64,000 nt of DNA from Mucilaginibacter aquaedulcis (GTDB lineage: Bacteria; Bacteroidota; Bacteroidia; Sphingobacteriales; Sphingobacteriaceae). Of this stretch, positions 9,422-18,150 are shown piece after piece. The stretch is from contig NZ_JAUFPR010000001.1 of assembly GCF_030409325.1 (NCBI RefSeq), positions 806,001-870,000 on the forward strand. The letters are read 5' to 3'. The notes below the pieces were generated by a model that saw only the letters and a program-made list of their open reading frames with translations, had not been told where the DNA came from and did no database searches. Every line of letters starts with the position of its first letter. Positions within the stretch are counted from its first letter, which is position 1. A program made the position numbers and the translations under genes.

Positions 9422-9719
9422 TTCCCTTAACCAGGATTTTTATATTATACTCATTAAATAATGTTTCGGCCTTTAGCAACAGTTCTATTTCTGGCTCACG
9501 AAACAGGTAAATAGCCTCAACTCCCAGATCCAGGCATAAGGTAAGCATTTCATGCGTATAACTTACCGAATTAGGATCGGGCAGGCGGATCAGTTTACCC
9601 GGTTTCAGCATAAAATCGGGTAAGTCGAGATGATCACCCATTATTACGTTATCGTTGCTTAATTGGTTCTTTAATTTATAGGCCGGGGCCGAATTGGCCG
9701 CTGTTATCAATATATTCAC
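9411..9719 (-). CDS. Small pre-ATP-grasp-like domain protein (GTG start)
   Basis: The protein has 102 residues starting at GTG. MNILITAANSAPAYKLKNQL and the pattern LPDPNSVSYTHEMLTLCLDL resemble the Rossmann-like N-terminal domain found before ATP-grasp domains. No ATP-grasp domain follows. I infer a free-standing nucleotide- or partner-binding domain. Its function is unknown. It lies 15 nt after lolD and overlaps the HAD-like gene by 11 nt, so the two small proteins are likely made together and may interact. Confidence 0.55.
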   Translation of the reverse strand: MNILITAANSAPAYKLKNQLSNDNVIMGDHLDLPDFMLKPGKLIRLPDPNSVSYTHEMLTLCLDLGVEAIYLFREPEIELLLKAETLFNEYNIKILVKGNEL

Positions 9720-9734
9720 TTTACGGTAAAGGCT

Positions 9735-10385
9735 TTAAACAATTAAACCATCTTTCATTAAAACAGTACGATCTGAAAGATTAGCAAGATCTTCATTATG
9801 CGTAACAATTACAAAGGTTTGATTAAAATCATCCCTCAACTTAATAAATAATTCATGAAGCTCCAGCGCGTTTACCGAATCGAGATTGCCCGATGGTTCA
9901 TCGGCAAAAATCAACGCAGGATTATTGATCAGCGCACGCGCAACTGCTACGCGCTGTTGCTCGCCGCCAGATAGCTGGTTGGGCTTATGATTTATCCTGT
10001 CCTTTAAACCCAGTAATTCCAGCAATTCGTTTGCCCTTCGTTCGGCTTCGGCACGCGGTGTACCGGCTATAAAAGCGGGGATACAAACATTTTCAATGGC
10101 GCTAAACTCGGCCAGCAGGTGATGAAACTGGAATATAAAACCAATTTTACGGTTGCGGAAATCGCTCAGGCTTTTATTGTTCAGCTTGCTCAATTCTATA
10201 TCATTGATGAACAAACGCCCAGAATCGGGCCTGTCTAATGTACCTAAAATACTCAGTAATGAACTTTTGCCTGCGCCGGATGCGCCAACAATGGTTACAA
10301 TTTCGCCCTGCTGTACCTCAAGATCAACACCCTTTAATATTTGCAGCTGCCCGTATGATTTGTGAATGGAATTGGCTTTTAGCAT
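9735..10385 (-). CDS. lolD: ABC transporter ATP-binding protein, LolD type
   Basis: I start at ATG 10385 ([12 protein letters not shown]). The longer frame to 10508 adds a non-conserved tail that falls in a repeat. The 216 residues carry Walker A GASGAGKS (34-41), Q-loop [18 protein letters not shown], signature [15 protein letters not shown] and Walker [13 protein letters not shown]. This pattern is typical of the LolD/MacB/FtsE group. LolD powers release of lipoproteins from the inner membrane. No LolC/E permease is adjacent, so the assignment rests on sequence type alone. It leads the three-gene minus-strand unit. Confidence 0.8.
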   Translation of the reverse strand: MLKANSIHKSYGQLQILKGVDLEVQQGEIVTIVGASGAGKSSLLSILGTLDRPDSGRLFINDIELSKLNNKSLSDFRNRKIGFIFQFHHLLAEFSAIENVCIPAFIAGTPRAEAERRANELLELLGLKDRINHKPNQLSGGEQQRVAVARALINNPALIFADEPSGNLDSVNALELHELFIKLRDDFNQTFVIVTHNEDLANLSDRTVLMKDGLIV

Positions 10386-10700
10386 ATTACAAAGGTAGTT
10401 TTTTTTGGTATTAATGGATGTGGTGTGGGGAGTGAAGATCGGGGAGCGAGGAGTGAATAGCGGTAATTGGGATGTCAGGAAAACAACTTTGATTAATCCG
10501 GGTTCCACGCCTTATTCGGCTCATTCTCCTTCCCGATTCACCTCCCCTCCTTTCTCAATTACCCCAAATCCTCGCACCTCATTCCCCGCACCCACATTGT
10601 AAAGACTATGTTAATAAACGCTCTGCCTTTAAATAAAGTCCATTTACCTCTTCAACCTTTCAAACAAAATTGTAGATTTACCGCAAATTCTTCAAAAAAC
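10386..10700. other. Intergenic region between divergent lolD and sucC with imperfect inverted repeats
   Basis: No gene is supported. Purine-rich GGTGTGGGGAGTGAAG-like sequence near 10419-10450 is roughly repeated in inverted orientation near 10540-10596 (CCTCATTCCCCGCACCC). This resembles a degenerate palindromic repeat element. The final 100 nt before ATG 10701 are AT-rich and probably hold the sucC promoter. Confidence 0.4.
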
Positions 10701-11894
10701 ATGAATATTCACGAATATCAGGGCAAAGCCATATTAAAGAGCTTTGGCGTTAGAGTTCAGGAAGGCATTGTTGCCGATACTGTTGAGCAGGCTGTAGAGG
10801 CTGCCCATAAATTGAAAGAAGACCTGGGATCAAGCTGGGTAGTAATAAAGGCACAGATACATGCCGGCGGCCGTGGTAAAGGCGGTGGTGTAAAACTGGC
10901 TAAAAACATTGACCAGGTAAAGGAACTTGCCGGTAACATTATTGGCATGCAGCTGGTTACTCCGCAAACCGGTCCTGAAGGTAAAAAAGTAAAAAAGGTA
11001 TTAGTTGCACAGGATGTTTACTATCCTGGCGAAAGCGAAACCAAAGAGTTTTATATGAGCGTGTTGCTTGACCGTGCAAAAGGCCGCAACATTATCATGT
11101 ACAGCACCGAAGGAGGTATGGATATTGAAGAAGTTGCACACTCAACTCCTGAGCTTATATTTAAAGAAGAGATTGATCCTAAAGTTGGTTTACAAGGTTT
11201 CCAAACCCGTAAAATTGCCTTTAACCTTGGCCTGAGCGGCGAAGCGTTTAAAGACATGACCAAATTTATTGCCGCTTTATACAAAGCCTACGAAGCTACA
11301 GATTCATCACAGTTTGAAATTAACCCGGTATTAAAAACATCTGATAACAAAATATTAGCTGTTGATGCCAAAGTAAACCTGGATGATAACGCATTATACC
11401 GTCACCCGGATTATGCAGCAATGCGTGATACCGATGAGGAAGATCCAACCGAAGTTGAAGCCAGCAAATCAAACCTGAACTATGTAAAGCTTGACGGTAA
11501 CGTAGGCTGTATGGTTAACGGTGCAGGCTTAGCCATGGCTACTATGGATATTATTAAAATTGCAGGTGGCGAACCGGCTAACTTCCTTGACGTTGGTGGT
11601 ACTGCTAACGCGCAAACTGTTAAAGCTGGTTTCAACATTATCCTGAGCGATTCTAACGTTAAAGCTATCCTGATCAACATTTTTGGTGGTATAGTACGTT
11701 GCGACCGTGTTGCTCAAGGTGTTATTGATGCATACAAAGAGATTGGCAACATCCCTGTGCCTATCATCGTTCGTTTACAAGGCACCAATGCTGCCGAAGC
11801 TAAAGAACTGATCGATAATTCAGGCCTGAAAGTATACTCAGCCATATTGCTGAAAGAAGCTGCAGAAAGAGTTAAAGAAGTATTGGCTCTGTAA
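10701..11894 (+). CDS. sucC: Succinyl-CoA ligase (ADP/GDP-forming), beta subunit
   Basis: ATG 10701 gives [17 protein letters not shown], the standard N terminus. An upstream in-frame ATG at 10608 adds 31 unconserved residues. The 397-residue length is normal. The protein has an N-terminal ATP-grasp domain with [19 protein letters not shown], and FEINPVLKT and [17 protein letters not shown] follow. The C-terminal ligase domain contains [20 protein letters not shown] and [18 protein letters not shown]. With SucD it makes succinate from succinyl-CoA and phosphorylates a nucleotide in the TCA cycle. sucD is not adjacent. A strong terminator follows, so it appears monocistronic. Confidence 0.96.
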   Translation: MNIHEYQGKAILKSFGVRVQEGIVADTVEQAVEAAHKLKEDLGSSWVVIKAQIHAGGRGKGGGVKLAKNIDQVKELAGNIIGMQLVTPQTGPEGKKVKKVLVAQDVYYPGESETKEFYMSVLLDRAKGRNIIMYSTEGGMDIEEVAHSTPELIFKEEIDPKVGLQGFQTRKIAFNLGLSGEAFKDMTKFIAALYKAYEATDSSQFEINPVLKTSDNKILAVDAKVNLDDNALYRHPDYAAMRDTDEEDPTEVEASKSNLNYVKLDGNVGCMVNGAGLAMATMDIIKIAGGEPANFLDVGGTANAQTVKAGFNIILSDSNVKAILINIFGGIVRCDRVAQGVIDAYKEIGNIPVPIIVRLQGTNAAEAKELIDNSGLKVYSAILLKEAAERVKEVLAL

Positions 11895-11917
11895 TCTTAG
11901 CCAATTCTATAATAAAC

Positions 11918-11949
11918 AAAAAGGGGGAAGCGACGCTTCCCCCTTTTTT
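11918..11949 (+). terminator. Strong intrinsic terminator of sucC
   Basis: A 14-bp perfect stem (AAAAAGGGGGAAGC at 11918-11931 with 11935-11948) with a 3-nt loop ends in a T run. It starts 24 nt after the sucC stop. Confidence 0.9.
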
Positions 11950-11959
11950 GTTGAGATTT

Positions 11960-12064
11960 TTTGTCTGAACCAGGATTAAACAGATTTTTAGGATTACAGG
12001 ATTTAACTACCATTTGATAATATCGTGATAATCCATTAATCCCAAAAATCCCCGTTCAGACAAA
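11960..12064. repeat. Palindrome-ended intergenic repeat (TTTGTCTGAAC ends)
   Basis: The element is bounded by a perfect 11-bp inverted repeat: TTTGTCTGAAC at 11960-11970 and its complement at 12054-12064. Its first 17 nt (TTGTCTGAACCAGGATT, 11961-11977) recur exactly at 20413-20429. The sense-strand ends and the dispersed copies suggest a small non-autonomous or REP-like element. Confidence 0.75.
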
Positions 12065-12103
12065 TTTATCCGCGAAATCAACGCAATCACATCAATTAGC
12101 GGT

Positions 12104-13744
12104 CTAACTCATATACGAGTTCACATTGCTGTAATCAATATTAGTTACGTTAGTGTAATCCGGTACAAAAGTGTTCTCACTGCTGATAGCCATATCCAAC
12201 TCAAAGCTTGATGGGTAAGGTGTATTCAACAAGCTCCCTTTAGGTATGTAGGGAAACAGCTCGGCATAGGTTTGGATCTGGCTATGGTTTATGCGGCGGT
12301 AAATGTACATACGGTGCAGATCGCAGGGTTTGGTTAGCCCGGCGGCACCCAGCATTTGTATGGCGCTGCTTACCGTTTGCTTGTGGAAGTTGGCAACACG
12401 TACCTTCTTATCATCAACCACCAGGCCGCGCATCAGGCTTTTATCCTGTGTGGCTACGCCTGTTGGGCAGGTATTCATATTACACTCCAATGCTTGTATA
12501 CAGCCCAGAGCAAACATCATTCCGCGGGCGCTGTTACACATATCGGCACCGAGGGCAAAATTCTTCACCAGGTCAAACCCTGTAGCCACCTTGCCTGATG
12601 CTATAAGTTTGATATGTCTTTTAATATCGAAACCCGTAAGCGCATCATAAATAAAGGCCAGAGCCTCACGCAGTGGCATACCTACCGAATTGGAAAACTC
12701 AAGCGGAGCTGCACCTGTGCCCCCTTCGCCCCCATCTACCGTTATAAAATCCGGGTAAATACCTGTTTTAACCATAGCCTTGCAAATAGCCAGAAACTCG
12801 CTCTTGTGGCCTACACAAAGTTTAAAGCCAATCGGTTTACCACCTGATAGCTCGCGTAGTTTTTTGATGAATTGCATTAAGCCTATTGGGTTGTTAAAAG
12901 CAGTGTGGTATGGCGGCGATACTACATCCTGCCCCATCTCTACCAGCCTGATGCGGGCAATCTCCGGCGTAACCTTGGCAGCCGGCAAAATACCCCCATG
13001 CCCCGGCTTTGCACCCTGCGACAGCTTGATCTCGATCATTTTTACCTGCGGTAAAACGGCACGTTGCGCAAAGGCATCGTAATCAATAGTGCCATCAGGA
13101 TGACGGCAACTGAAATATCCCGTACCTATTTGCCATATAATATCCCCGCCGGGTTGCAGATGGTAATCGCTCAGTCCGCCCTCACCGGTGTTGTGGGCAA
13201 AATTATCGAGTTTGGCACCACCGTTCAGGGCCAGTATGGCGTTCTCGCTCAGTGAACCAAAGCTCATGGCAGATATATTGTAAACACTGGCCATATAGGG
13301 CAGCTTGCAATCAGGCCCGCCTACTTTTACTCGCGGTGATAAGTCGAGCTTATGATGATCAACCGCTGCAATACTGTGATTGAGCCATTCGTAACCATTT
13401 TCGTAAACGTCAAGTTCGGTACCAAAGGGGCGCGTATCATCAACCATTTTTGCACGCTGGTATATTACGCTGCGGTTTTGGCGGTTAAAAGGTGTACCGT
13501 TGGTATCACTTTCAATAAAATACTGGTAAATTTTAGGGCGAAGCTCTTCCATCAAATACCTCAGGTGGCCAAACACCGGGTAATTGCGCACTATGCTATG
13601 CTTTTTTTGAGCAAGATCATAAAAGCCTACAGCATATATAGGTACCATGATCACGAACGACCATGCGGCGGGTTTCCAGATGATAGTCCACGCGGTGAGT
13701 GCGGCAAAAATGATAAAGAACGAGGTAATGAAAAGCTTTCTCAT
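12104..13744 (-). CDS. FMN-binding glutamate synthase family protein
   Basis: The 546-residue protein resembles the central and FMN domain of glutamate synthase large subunits, without the amidotransferase and C-terminal beta-helix domains. One or two N-terminal membrane segments (FITSFFIIFAALTAWTIIW) are followed by SMSFGSLSENAILALNGGAK, KPGHGGILPAAKVTPEIA, VDGGEGGTGAAPLEF and the Cys-rich CNMNTCPTGVATQD. The last motif is like the 3Fe-4S site of GltB. The family likely acts on an amino-acid-type substrate with FMN, but the physiological reaction is not established. It is monocistronic, with repeats on its 3' side. Confidence 0.85.
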   Translation of the reverse strand: MRKLFITSFFIIFAALTAWTIIWKPAAWSFVIMVPIYAVGFYDLAQKKHSIVRNYPVFGHLRYLMEELRPKIYQYFIESDTNGTPFNRQNRSVIYQRAKMVDDTRPFGTELDVYENGYEWLNHSIAAVDHHKLDLSPRVKVGGPDCKLPYMASVYNISAMSFGSLSENAILALNGGAKLDNFAHNTGEGGLSDYHLQPGGDIIWQIGTGYFSCRHPDGTIDYDAFAQRAVLPQVKMIEIKLSQGAKPGHGGILPAAKVTPEIARIRLVEMGQDVVSPPYHTAFNNPIGLMQFIKKLRELSGGKPIGFKLCVGHKSEFLAICKAMVKTGIYPDFITVDGGEGGTGAAPLEFSNSVGMPLREALAFIYDALTGFDIKRHIKLIASGKVATGFDLVKNFALGADMCNSARGMMFALGCIQALECNMNTCPTGVATQDKSLMRGLVVDDKKVRVANFHKQTVSSAIQMLGAAGLTKPCDLHRMYIYRRINHSQIQTYAELFPYIPKGSLLNTPYPSSFELDMAISSENTFVPDYTNVTNIDYSNVNSYMS

Positions 13745-13897
13745 AAATAAATTGTTTAAATAGTAGCAGCGATGCTCATCTCTTTACGTAAATTGCTGAC
13801 ACCTATTTTTTAACATAAAAATAACTTTTAAAGATAAACATTAGCGCAATTGTATGGTTAAACTTGTAACTCAATGTCGGCTAATTGTAATTAAATA

Positions 13898-13936
13898 AAA
13901 ATACATGTTTAAACATGTATTTTCTTATTATCTTTG
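13898..13936 (+). promoter_or_regulatory. yceI promoter with overlapping 26-bp perfect palindrome
   Basis: The half site AAAATACATGTTT (13898-13910) is mirrored exactly to 13923. A Bacteroidota -7 element, TATCTTTG (TAnnTTTG), follows at 13929-13936, 27 nt before the yceI ATG. The palindrome lies over the -33 region, so a dimeric repressor bound there would block the promoter. A MarR- or TetR-type regulator would fit; no regulator gene is adjacent. Confidence 0.75.
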
Positions 13937-13962
13937 ATCAACAAAACAAATAAAACAAAATC

Positions 13963-14505
13963 ATGGCAACAGAAACAGCAACAAAATGGGTTATTGATCC
14001 ATTGCATTCAGAAGTACAATTTAAAGTAAAACACTTGGTTATTTCAACCGTAAGTGGTTTTTTCAAAAGCTTTGAAGGCGAAATCTTAGCCGAAGGCGAA
14101 GGGTTTGAGAACGCAGAAGTAGATTTTTCATTAGACATCAACAGTATTGACACCAATCAAAGCCAACGTGATGAGCACTTAAAAGGCGCTGAATTTTTTG
14201 ACGCTGAAAAATATCCAAAAATCAGCTTTAAATCATCTTCATTAACCAAAACCGGTGATGATGAATTTGAACTAAAAGGCGATTTAACTATTAAAGACGT
14301 AACTAAACCAGTAACCCTGAACGCAGAATTTGGCGGTTCGGCTGCTGATTTTTATGGCAATACTAAAGCCGGCTTTGAAATTACAGGTAAAATTAACCGT
14401 AAAGAATTTGGTTTAACCTGGGATGGCGTAACCGAAGCCGGATCAATTGTAGTTGGTGAAGACATCAAATTACTGATCAACATACAACTTACTAAACAAG
14501 CTTAA
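13963..14505 (+). CDS. YceI family lipid-binding beta-barrel protein, cytoplasmic form
   Basis: The 180 residues match YceI/TT1927 lipocalin-like proteins, which bind isoprenoids or other amphiphiles. Motifs are WVIDPLHSEVQFKVKHLVIS, AEFFDAEKYPKISFKS, GDLTIKDVTKPVTL and FEITGKINRKEFGLTWD. There is no signal peptide, unlike the second YceI protein of this window (43.2-43.9 kb). Expression is probably controlled by the palindrome just upstream. Two hairpins follow the gene. In other bacteria YceI proteins are linked to acid, osmotic or oxidative stress; the ligand here is unknown. Confidence 0.9.
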   Translation: MATETATKWVIDPLHSEVQFKVKHLVISTVSGFFKSFEGEILAEGEGFENAEVDFSLDINSIDTNQSQRDEHLKGAEFFDAEKYPKISFKSSSLTKTGDDEFELKGDLTIKDVTKPVTLNAEFGGSAADFYGNTKAGFEITGKINRKEFGLTWDGVTEAGSIVVGEDIKLLINIQLTKQA

Positions 14506-14540
14506 TTGTTTTAATACTGTTGCTGTGTTTTAACTTTTAA

Positions 14541-14650
14541 AATGCCGGTGTTGTTATTAAGGTAACAACACGGCATTATTGAAACACCTCAACTTGTTAA
14601 ACTTTACAAAGAGAGTCAATTTGATAAGCAAATTGGCTCTCTTTGTTTTG
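14541..14650 (+). terminator. Two tandem hairpins, the second an intrinsic terminator
   Basis: The first hairpin (14541-14577) pairs AATGCCG and TGTTGTTA arms with one bulge and has no T tract. The second has a 16-bp stem with one G-U pair (14607-14622 with 14630-14645) and ends in TTTTG. Together they separate yceI from the next gene. Confidence 0.75.
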
Positions 14651-14715
14651 ATACCGGATGCTCTCCCATAACACTATATTTTAAACCAACTTATAGGTAT
14701 ATTCGTACTTATATT

Positions 14716-15336
14716 ATGCTTGTTAAAATATATCCCGAAAACCCCAACCCAAAAGCTATTGAGCAGGTGGTTGAGGTGTTGCGTAAAGGAGGGCTCATCA
14801 TATACCCTACTGATACCGTTTATGGTTTGGGTTGCGATATTACCAACCATAAAGCTATTGAGGCTATCTGCAAGATCAGGAACCTTAAACCCGAGAAAGC
14901 TAATCTCTCATTTATATGCTATGACCTCAGTCATATATCTGACTATATTAAACCCATAGATAATGCCACCTTCAGGGTGCTTAAAAAAGCTTTGCCCGGG
15001 CCATTCACCTTTATATTTAATGCCAGCCACATGGTGCCTAAACTATTGAGTTCCAACAAAAAAACAGTGGGTATCAGGGTGCCGGACAATAATATAGCAC
15101 GCGAAATTGTACGGGTATTGGGGAACCCGATACTTTCTACCTCAATTAAAGACGATGATGATATTGTTGAATACTCAACCGATCCGGAACTTATCCACGA
15201 AAAATATGAGGACCTTGTTGATATTGTGATAGATGGGGGCTATGGCGATAACATAGCCTCAACCGTAGTTGATTGCACATCAGGCGATTTCGAGATCATC
15301 CGTGAAGGCAAAGGCGATCTGGAGCTATATTTATAG
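14716..15336 (+). CDS. Sua5/YciO/YrdC family protein (threonylcarbamoyl-AMP synthase-like)
   Basis: The 206 residues form a single YrdC-like domain. GGLIIYPTDTVYGLGCD is the nucleotide/threonine pocket motif, followed by KIRNLKPEKANLSFICYD, KKALPGPFTFIF and VGIRVPDN. TsaC/Sua5 proteins make threonylcarbamoyl-AMP for the t6A37 modification of tRNAs reading ANN codons. The KPEKANLSF sequence (rather than KRP..PL) is closer to the YciO branch, so the activity may differ. It is convergent with trpA; a palindromic repeat fills the gap between them. Confidence 0.85.
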   Translation: MLVKIYPENPNPKAIEQVVEVLRKGGLIIYPTDTVYGLGCDITNHKAIEAICKIRNLKPEKANLSFICYDLSHISDYIKPIDNATFRVLKKALPGPFTFIFNASHMVPKLLSSNKKTVGIRVPDNNIAREIVRVLGNPILSTSIKDDDDIVEYSTDPELIHEKYEDLVDIVIDGGYGDNIASTVVDCTSGDFEIIREGKGDLELYL

Positions 15337-15461
15337 TGGACTGTGGGACTATGGGATTTTAGGACTTGGAGATAAAAGACAAAAGACTTTCTTCTCCTAA
15401 AATCTTTCGTCTTTTGTCCTAAAATCCAACAGTCCCATAGTCTAACTGTCCCCAAGTCCAA
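15337..15461. repeat. Inverted-repeat element between convergent genes
   Basis: The whole 125-nt gap between the Sua5-like gene and trpA is nested inverted repeats. GGATTTTAGGAC near 15354-15365 pairs with GTCCTAAAATCC near 15417-15427. GACTATGGGA near 15347 pairs with TCCCATAGTC near 15433. AAAAGACAAAAGAC pairs with GTCTTTTGTC inside. It can fold on either strand and may serve as a bidirectional terminator. It looks like a REP/BIME-type repeat. Confidence 0.65.
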
Positions 15462-16232
15462 TCAAAATTTTATAGCTTCAATAAATCCGGGAATTTTTTC
15501 CATGTAATTTTCTTCGGCCAGTAGTTTTACAAATTTGCTGCCAACAATGGCGCCATTGGCATACTCGCAGGCCTTTTTAAAACTGGAACTATCTGTAATT
15601 CCAAAGCCAATGATGGTTGGATTTTTTAGCTCCATAGCCTTAATACGCTTGTAATAATCTTTAATGTTATCGGTAAGCTGCAGGCTGCCGCCGGTTATAG
15701 ATGATGACGATAACAGGTAAATAAAAGCATTGCTCAGTTCATCAATTTTGCGGATACGGTCTGGGGATGTTTGCGGAGTAACCAGAAATATATTGCTAAG
15801 GTTATTTTTGATAAAATGCTCCGAGTAAAGCGCCTCATACTCGTACATAGGCAAATCAGGAACTATGATACCATCAACACCCAGCTCAGCCGCTTTGGTG
15901 CAGAAACGCTCGATACCGTATTGTAAAATAGGGTTAAAATAGCCCATTAACAGTATAGGTATGCTTACACGCTTACGTAATTCGGTAAGTTCTTCAAACA
16001 ACAGGTTAAGAGTCATACCGTTTTCAAGGGCTTGCTCTGAGCTATGCTGTATGGTTGGGCCATCAGCAACCGGGTCAGAGTATGGGAAACCCACCTCCAG
16101 GAAATCGGCACCGGCTTTTTCCAGTGCCTCGGCAATATCAACGGTAGTGTTCAACGCAGGGTAACCCGCGGTATAATATATGGATAACAGGTTTTCTTTT
16201 TTTGCTGCAAAAAGCTGATTGAGGCGGTTCAT
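15462..16232 (-). CDS. trpA: Tryptophan synthase alpha chain
   Basis: I start at ATG 16232 (MNRLNQLF, 256 residues). An ATG at 16265 would add 11 residues that lack conservation. TrpA cleaves indole-3-glycerol phosphate to indole. The TIM-barrel motifs are present: LEVGFPYSDPVADGPTIQ with the catalytic Glu, LMGYFNPILQYG, GVDGIIVPDLP with the catalytic Asp, LVTPQTSPDRI, SSSSITGG, and GFGITDSSSFKKA. It is the last gene of the minus-strand trpD-F-B-A operon, 108 nt after trpB. Confidence 0.96.
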   Translation of the reverse strand: MNRLNQLFAAKKENLLSIYYTAGYPALNTTVDIAEALEKAGADFLEVGFPYSDPVADGPTIQHSSEQALENGMTLNLLFEELTELRKRVSIPILLMGYFNPILQYGIERFCTKAAELGVDGIIVPDLPMYEYEALYSEHFIKNNLSNIFLVTPQTSPDRIRKIDELSNAFIYLLSSSSITGGSLQLTDNIKDYYKRIKAMELKNPTIIGFGITDSSSFKKACEYANGAIVGSKFVKLLAEENYMEKIPGFIEAIKF

Positions 16233-16339
16233 TTTATAGCTTATAGTTGATGGTTCATTGTCCATGGTATTAGTTTGCTTATAGTTACGGTTACATATTG
16301 TTTTTTACTATGACCCATGAACTATTAACCATGATCCAA

Positions 16340-17521
16340 TTAATAATTAAAATGCTTTATATAGGTATCCAGGTCTTTATCTCCCCTGCCCGACAGGCAG
16401 ATCACAACATTATCTGTAGCCTTGAACGTCATATGCTCAAGCTGTGCCAGTGCATGTGATGATTCAATTGCCGGAATAATACCTTCCATTTGTGAGCATA
16501 GTAAGCCTGCATTCATCGCTTCATCATCAGTTACGCTCACATATTGCGCACGGTTTATTTTATACAGGTGCGCGTGCTGCGGACCTATACCTGGATAATC
16601 TAATCCAGCAGAGATTGAATATGGTTCAACAACCTGACCATCCGGAGTTTGCATGAGTATGGTACGGCTTCCATGCAATACCCCTTCCTGGCCCAGAAAG
16701 GTTGTAGCTGCCGAATGACCGCTATCCACACCTTTTCCGGCTGCCTCAACAGCTACCAGTTTAACAGATTCATCGTCAAGAAAATGGTAGAACATACCCA
16801 TGGCGTTACTACCACCGCCTACACAGGCTAACACATATTCGGGCAGTTGTTTACCGGTATGCTCAACCAGTTGTTTTTTTGTTTCTTCGGATATGATTGA
16901 TTGGAAACGAGCTACCATATCGGGATATGGGTACGGGCCCACTACCGAACCAATGATGTAATGGGTATCAACCGGGTTGGCAATCCAATCGCGCAGGGCC
17001 TCGTTAGTGGCATCCTTAAGCGTTTTACTGCCCGATGATGCCGGTCTTACTGTAGCACCCAGCATTTTCATGCGCGATACGTTAGGGGCCTGGCGGGCCA
17101 TGTCAATTTCGCCCATGTAAACCACGCATTCAATTCCCATCAGGGCGCAAACCGTAGCGGTAGCAACACCATGCTGACCCGCGCCTGTTTCGGCAATGAT
17201 GCGTTTTTTGCCAAGGCGCTTTGCCAACAGTATTTGCCCTATGGCATTATTGATCTTGTGCGAACCCGTGTGGTTCAGATCTTCGCGCTTAAAGAAAATA
17301 TTAGCGCCGTATTTTTCCGAATACCTTTTGGCATGATATAAAGGTGAAGGCCGGCCTACATAGTTTTTCAGCAGGTCATCAAACTCAGCCTTAAAGCTGG
17401 CATCATTTAAAATGGTAAGATATTGCTGCCTTAATTCTTCAACGTTTGGATACAGCATTTCGGGGATATAGGCACCGCCAAAATCACCATAATAGCCATG
17501 CTCGTTAACTCCGTATTTCAT
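16340..17521 (-). CDS. trpB: Tryptophan synthase beta chain
   Basis: ATG 17521 gives [20 protein letters not shown] (393 residues, normal). It joins indole and serine into tryptophan using PLP. The PLP lysine lies in [18 protein letters not shown], and [32 protein letters not shown] and [13 protein letters not shown] are all present. The gene overlaps the 3' end of trpF by 17 nt, implying coupled translation. It forms the channelled alpha2-beta2 complex with TrpA. Nothing odd was seen. Confidence 0.97.
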   Translation of the reverse strand: MKYGVNEHGYYGDFGGAYIPEMLYPNVEELRQQYLTILNDASFKAEFDDLLKNYVGRPSPLYHAKRYSEKYGANIFFKREDLNHTGSHKINNAIGQILLAKRLGKKRIIAETGAGQHGVATATVCALMGIECVVYMGEIDMARQAPNVSRMKMLGATVRPASSGSKTLKDATNEALRDWIANPVDTHYIIGSVVGPYPYPDMVARFQSIISEETKKQLVEHTGKQLPEYVLACVGGGSNAMGMFYHFLDDESVKLVAVEAAGKGVDSGHSAATTFLGQEGVLHGSRTILMQTPDGQVVEPYSISAGLDYPGIGPQHAHLYKINRAQYVSVTDDEAMNAGLLCSQMEGIIPAIESSHALAQLEHMTFKATDNVVICLSGRGDKDLDTYIKHFNY

Positions 17522-18146
17522 TTGTAATTTGTTTTCTGATGATATCAAATGCGTTTTTCAATTTCTCTAAATCTTTTACGCCGGGTTCAGTTTCAAACCG
17601 GCTGTTCAGATCAACCGCGTAAAATTGCGGGTGTGTTATATTTTTTACTTCATTAATGTTATCGGGGCTTATACCGCCCGACAGGAAGAAAGGTATATCC
17701 AGTTTGTAGTTGTTCAAAATGCTCCAGTCGAACGTTTTACCAGAGCCACCATATGCTGATGTTTTGGTATCGAACATAAAATAATCAACCTTACCGGCGT
17801 AGGCTTGCAACTGGTCAAAGTTAAAATCATTATCAACACCAAAGGCTTTAATTACATTTACCTTACCTTTAAAAGCGTAGGCAAACTCCGGGCTTTCGTC
17901 ACCATGCAGTTGTATGGTATCAAAGCCATATTTGTCAATCGGAAAATTGATGGTTTCAGCATCTTCATTTACAAAAACGCCGGTTTTATGTATCCCTACT
18001 GGTAACTCAGCCAGCACAGAAGCCGCTAAATCATCAATGTAGCGTGGTGAACGACCATAACAAATAAAGCCAACATAATCGGGCTGCAGTGCCGCTATGG
18101 CTTTAATGTTTTCTGGTTGCTTCAGGCCGCAAACTTTTATTTTCAT
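17505..18146 (-). CDS. trpF: Phosphoribosylanthranilate isomerase
   Basis: The 213-residue TIM barrel begins [17 protein letters not shown] with the catalytic Cys7. [24 protein letters not shown], the catalytic-Asp segment [20 protein letters not shown] and [10 protein letters not shown] follow. It converts phosphoribosylanthranilate to the ribulose form in tryptophan synthesis. It sits 4 nt after trpD and overlaps trpB. trpC, which usually lies between trpD and trpF in relatives, is absent here. Confidence 0.96.
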   Translation of the reverse strand: MKIKVCGLKQPENIKAIAALQPDYVGFICYGRSPRYIDDLAASVLAELPVGIHKTGVFVNEDAETINFPIDKYGFDTIQLHGDESPEFAYAFKGKVNVIKAFGVDNDFNFDQLQAYAGKVDYFMFDTKTSAYGGSGKTFDWSILNNYKLDIPFFLSGGISPDNINEVKNITHPQFYAVDLNSRFETEPGVKDLEKLKNAFDIIRKQITNEIRS

Positions 18147-18150
18147 CCTT

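Noticed and set aside
13352..13750. 132-codon plus-strand frame
   Set aside because: Antisense to the N terminus of the well-supported FMN glutamate synthase-like gene; no protein features.
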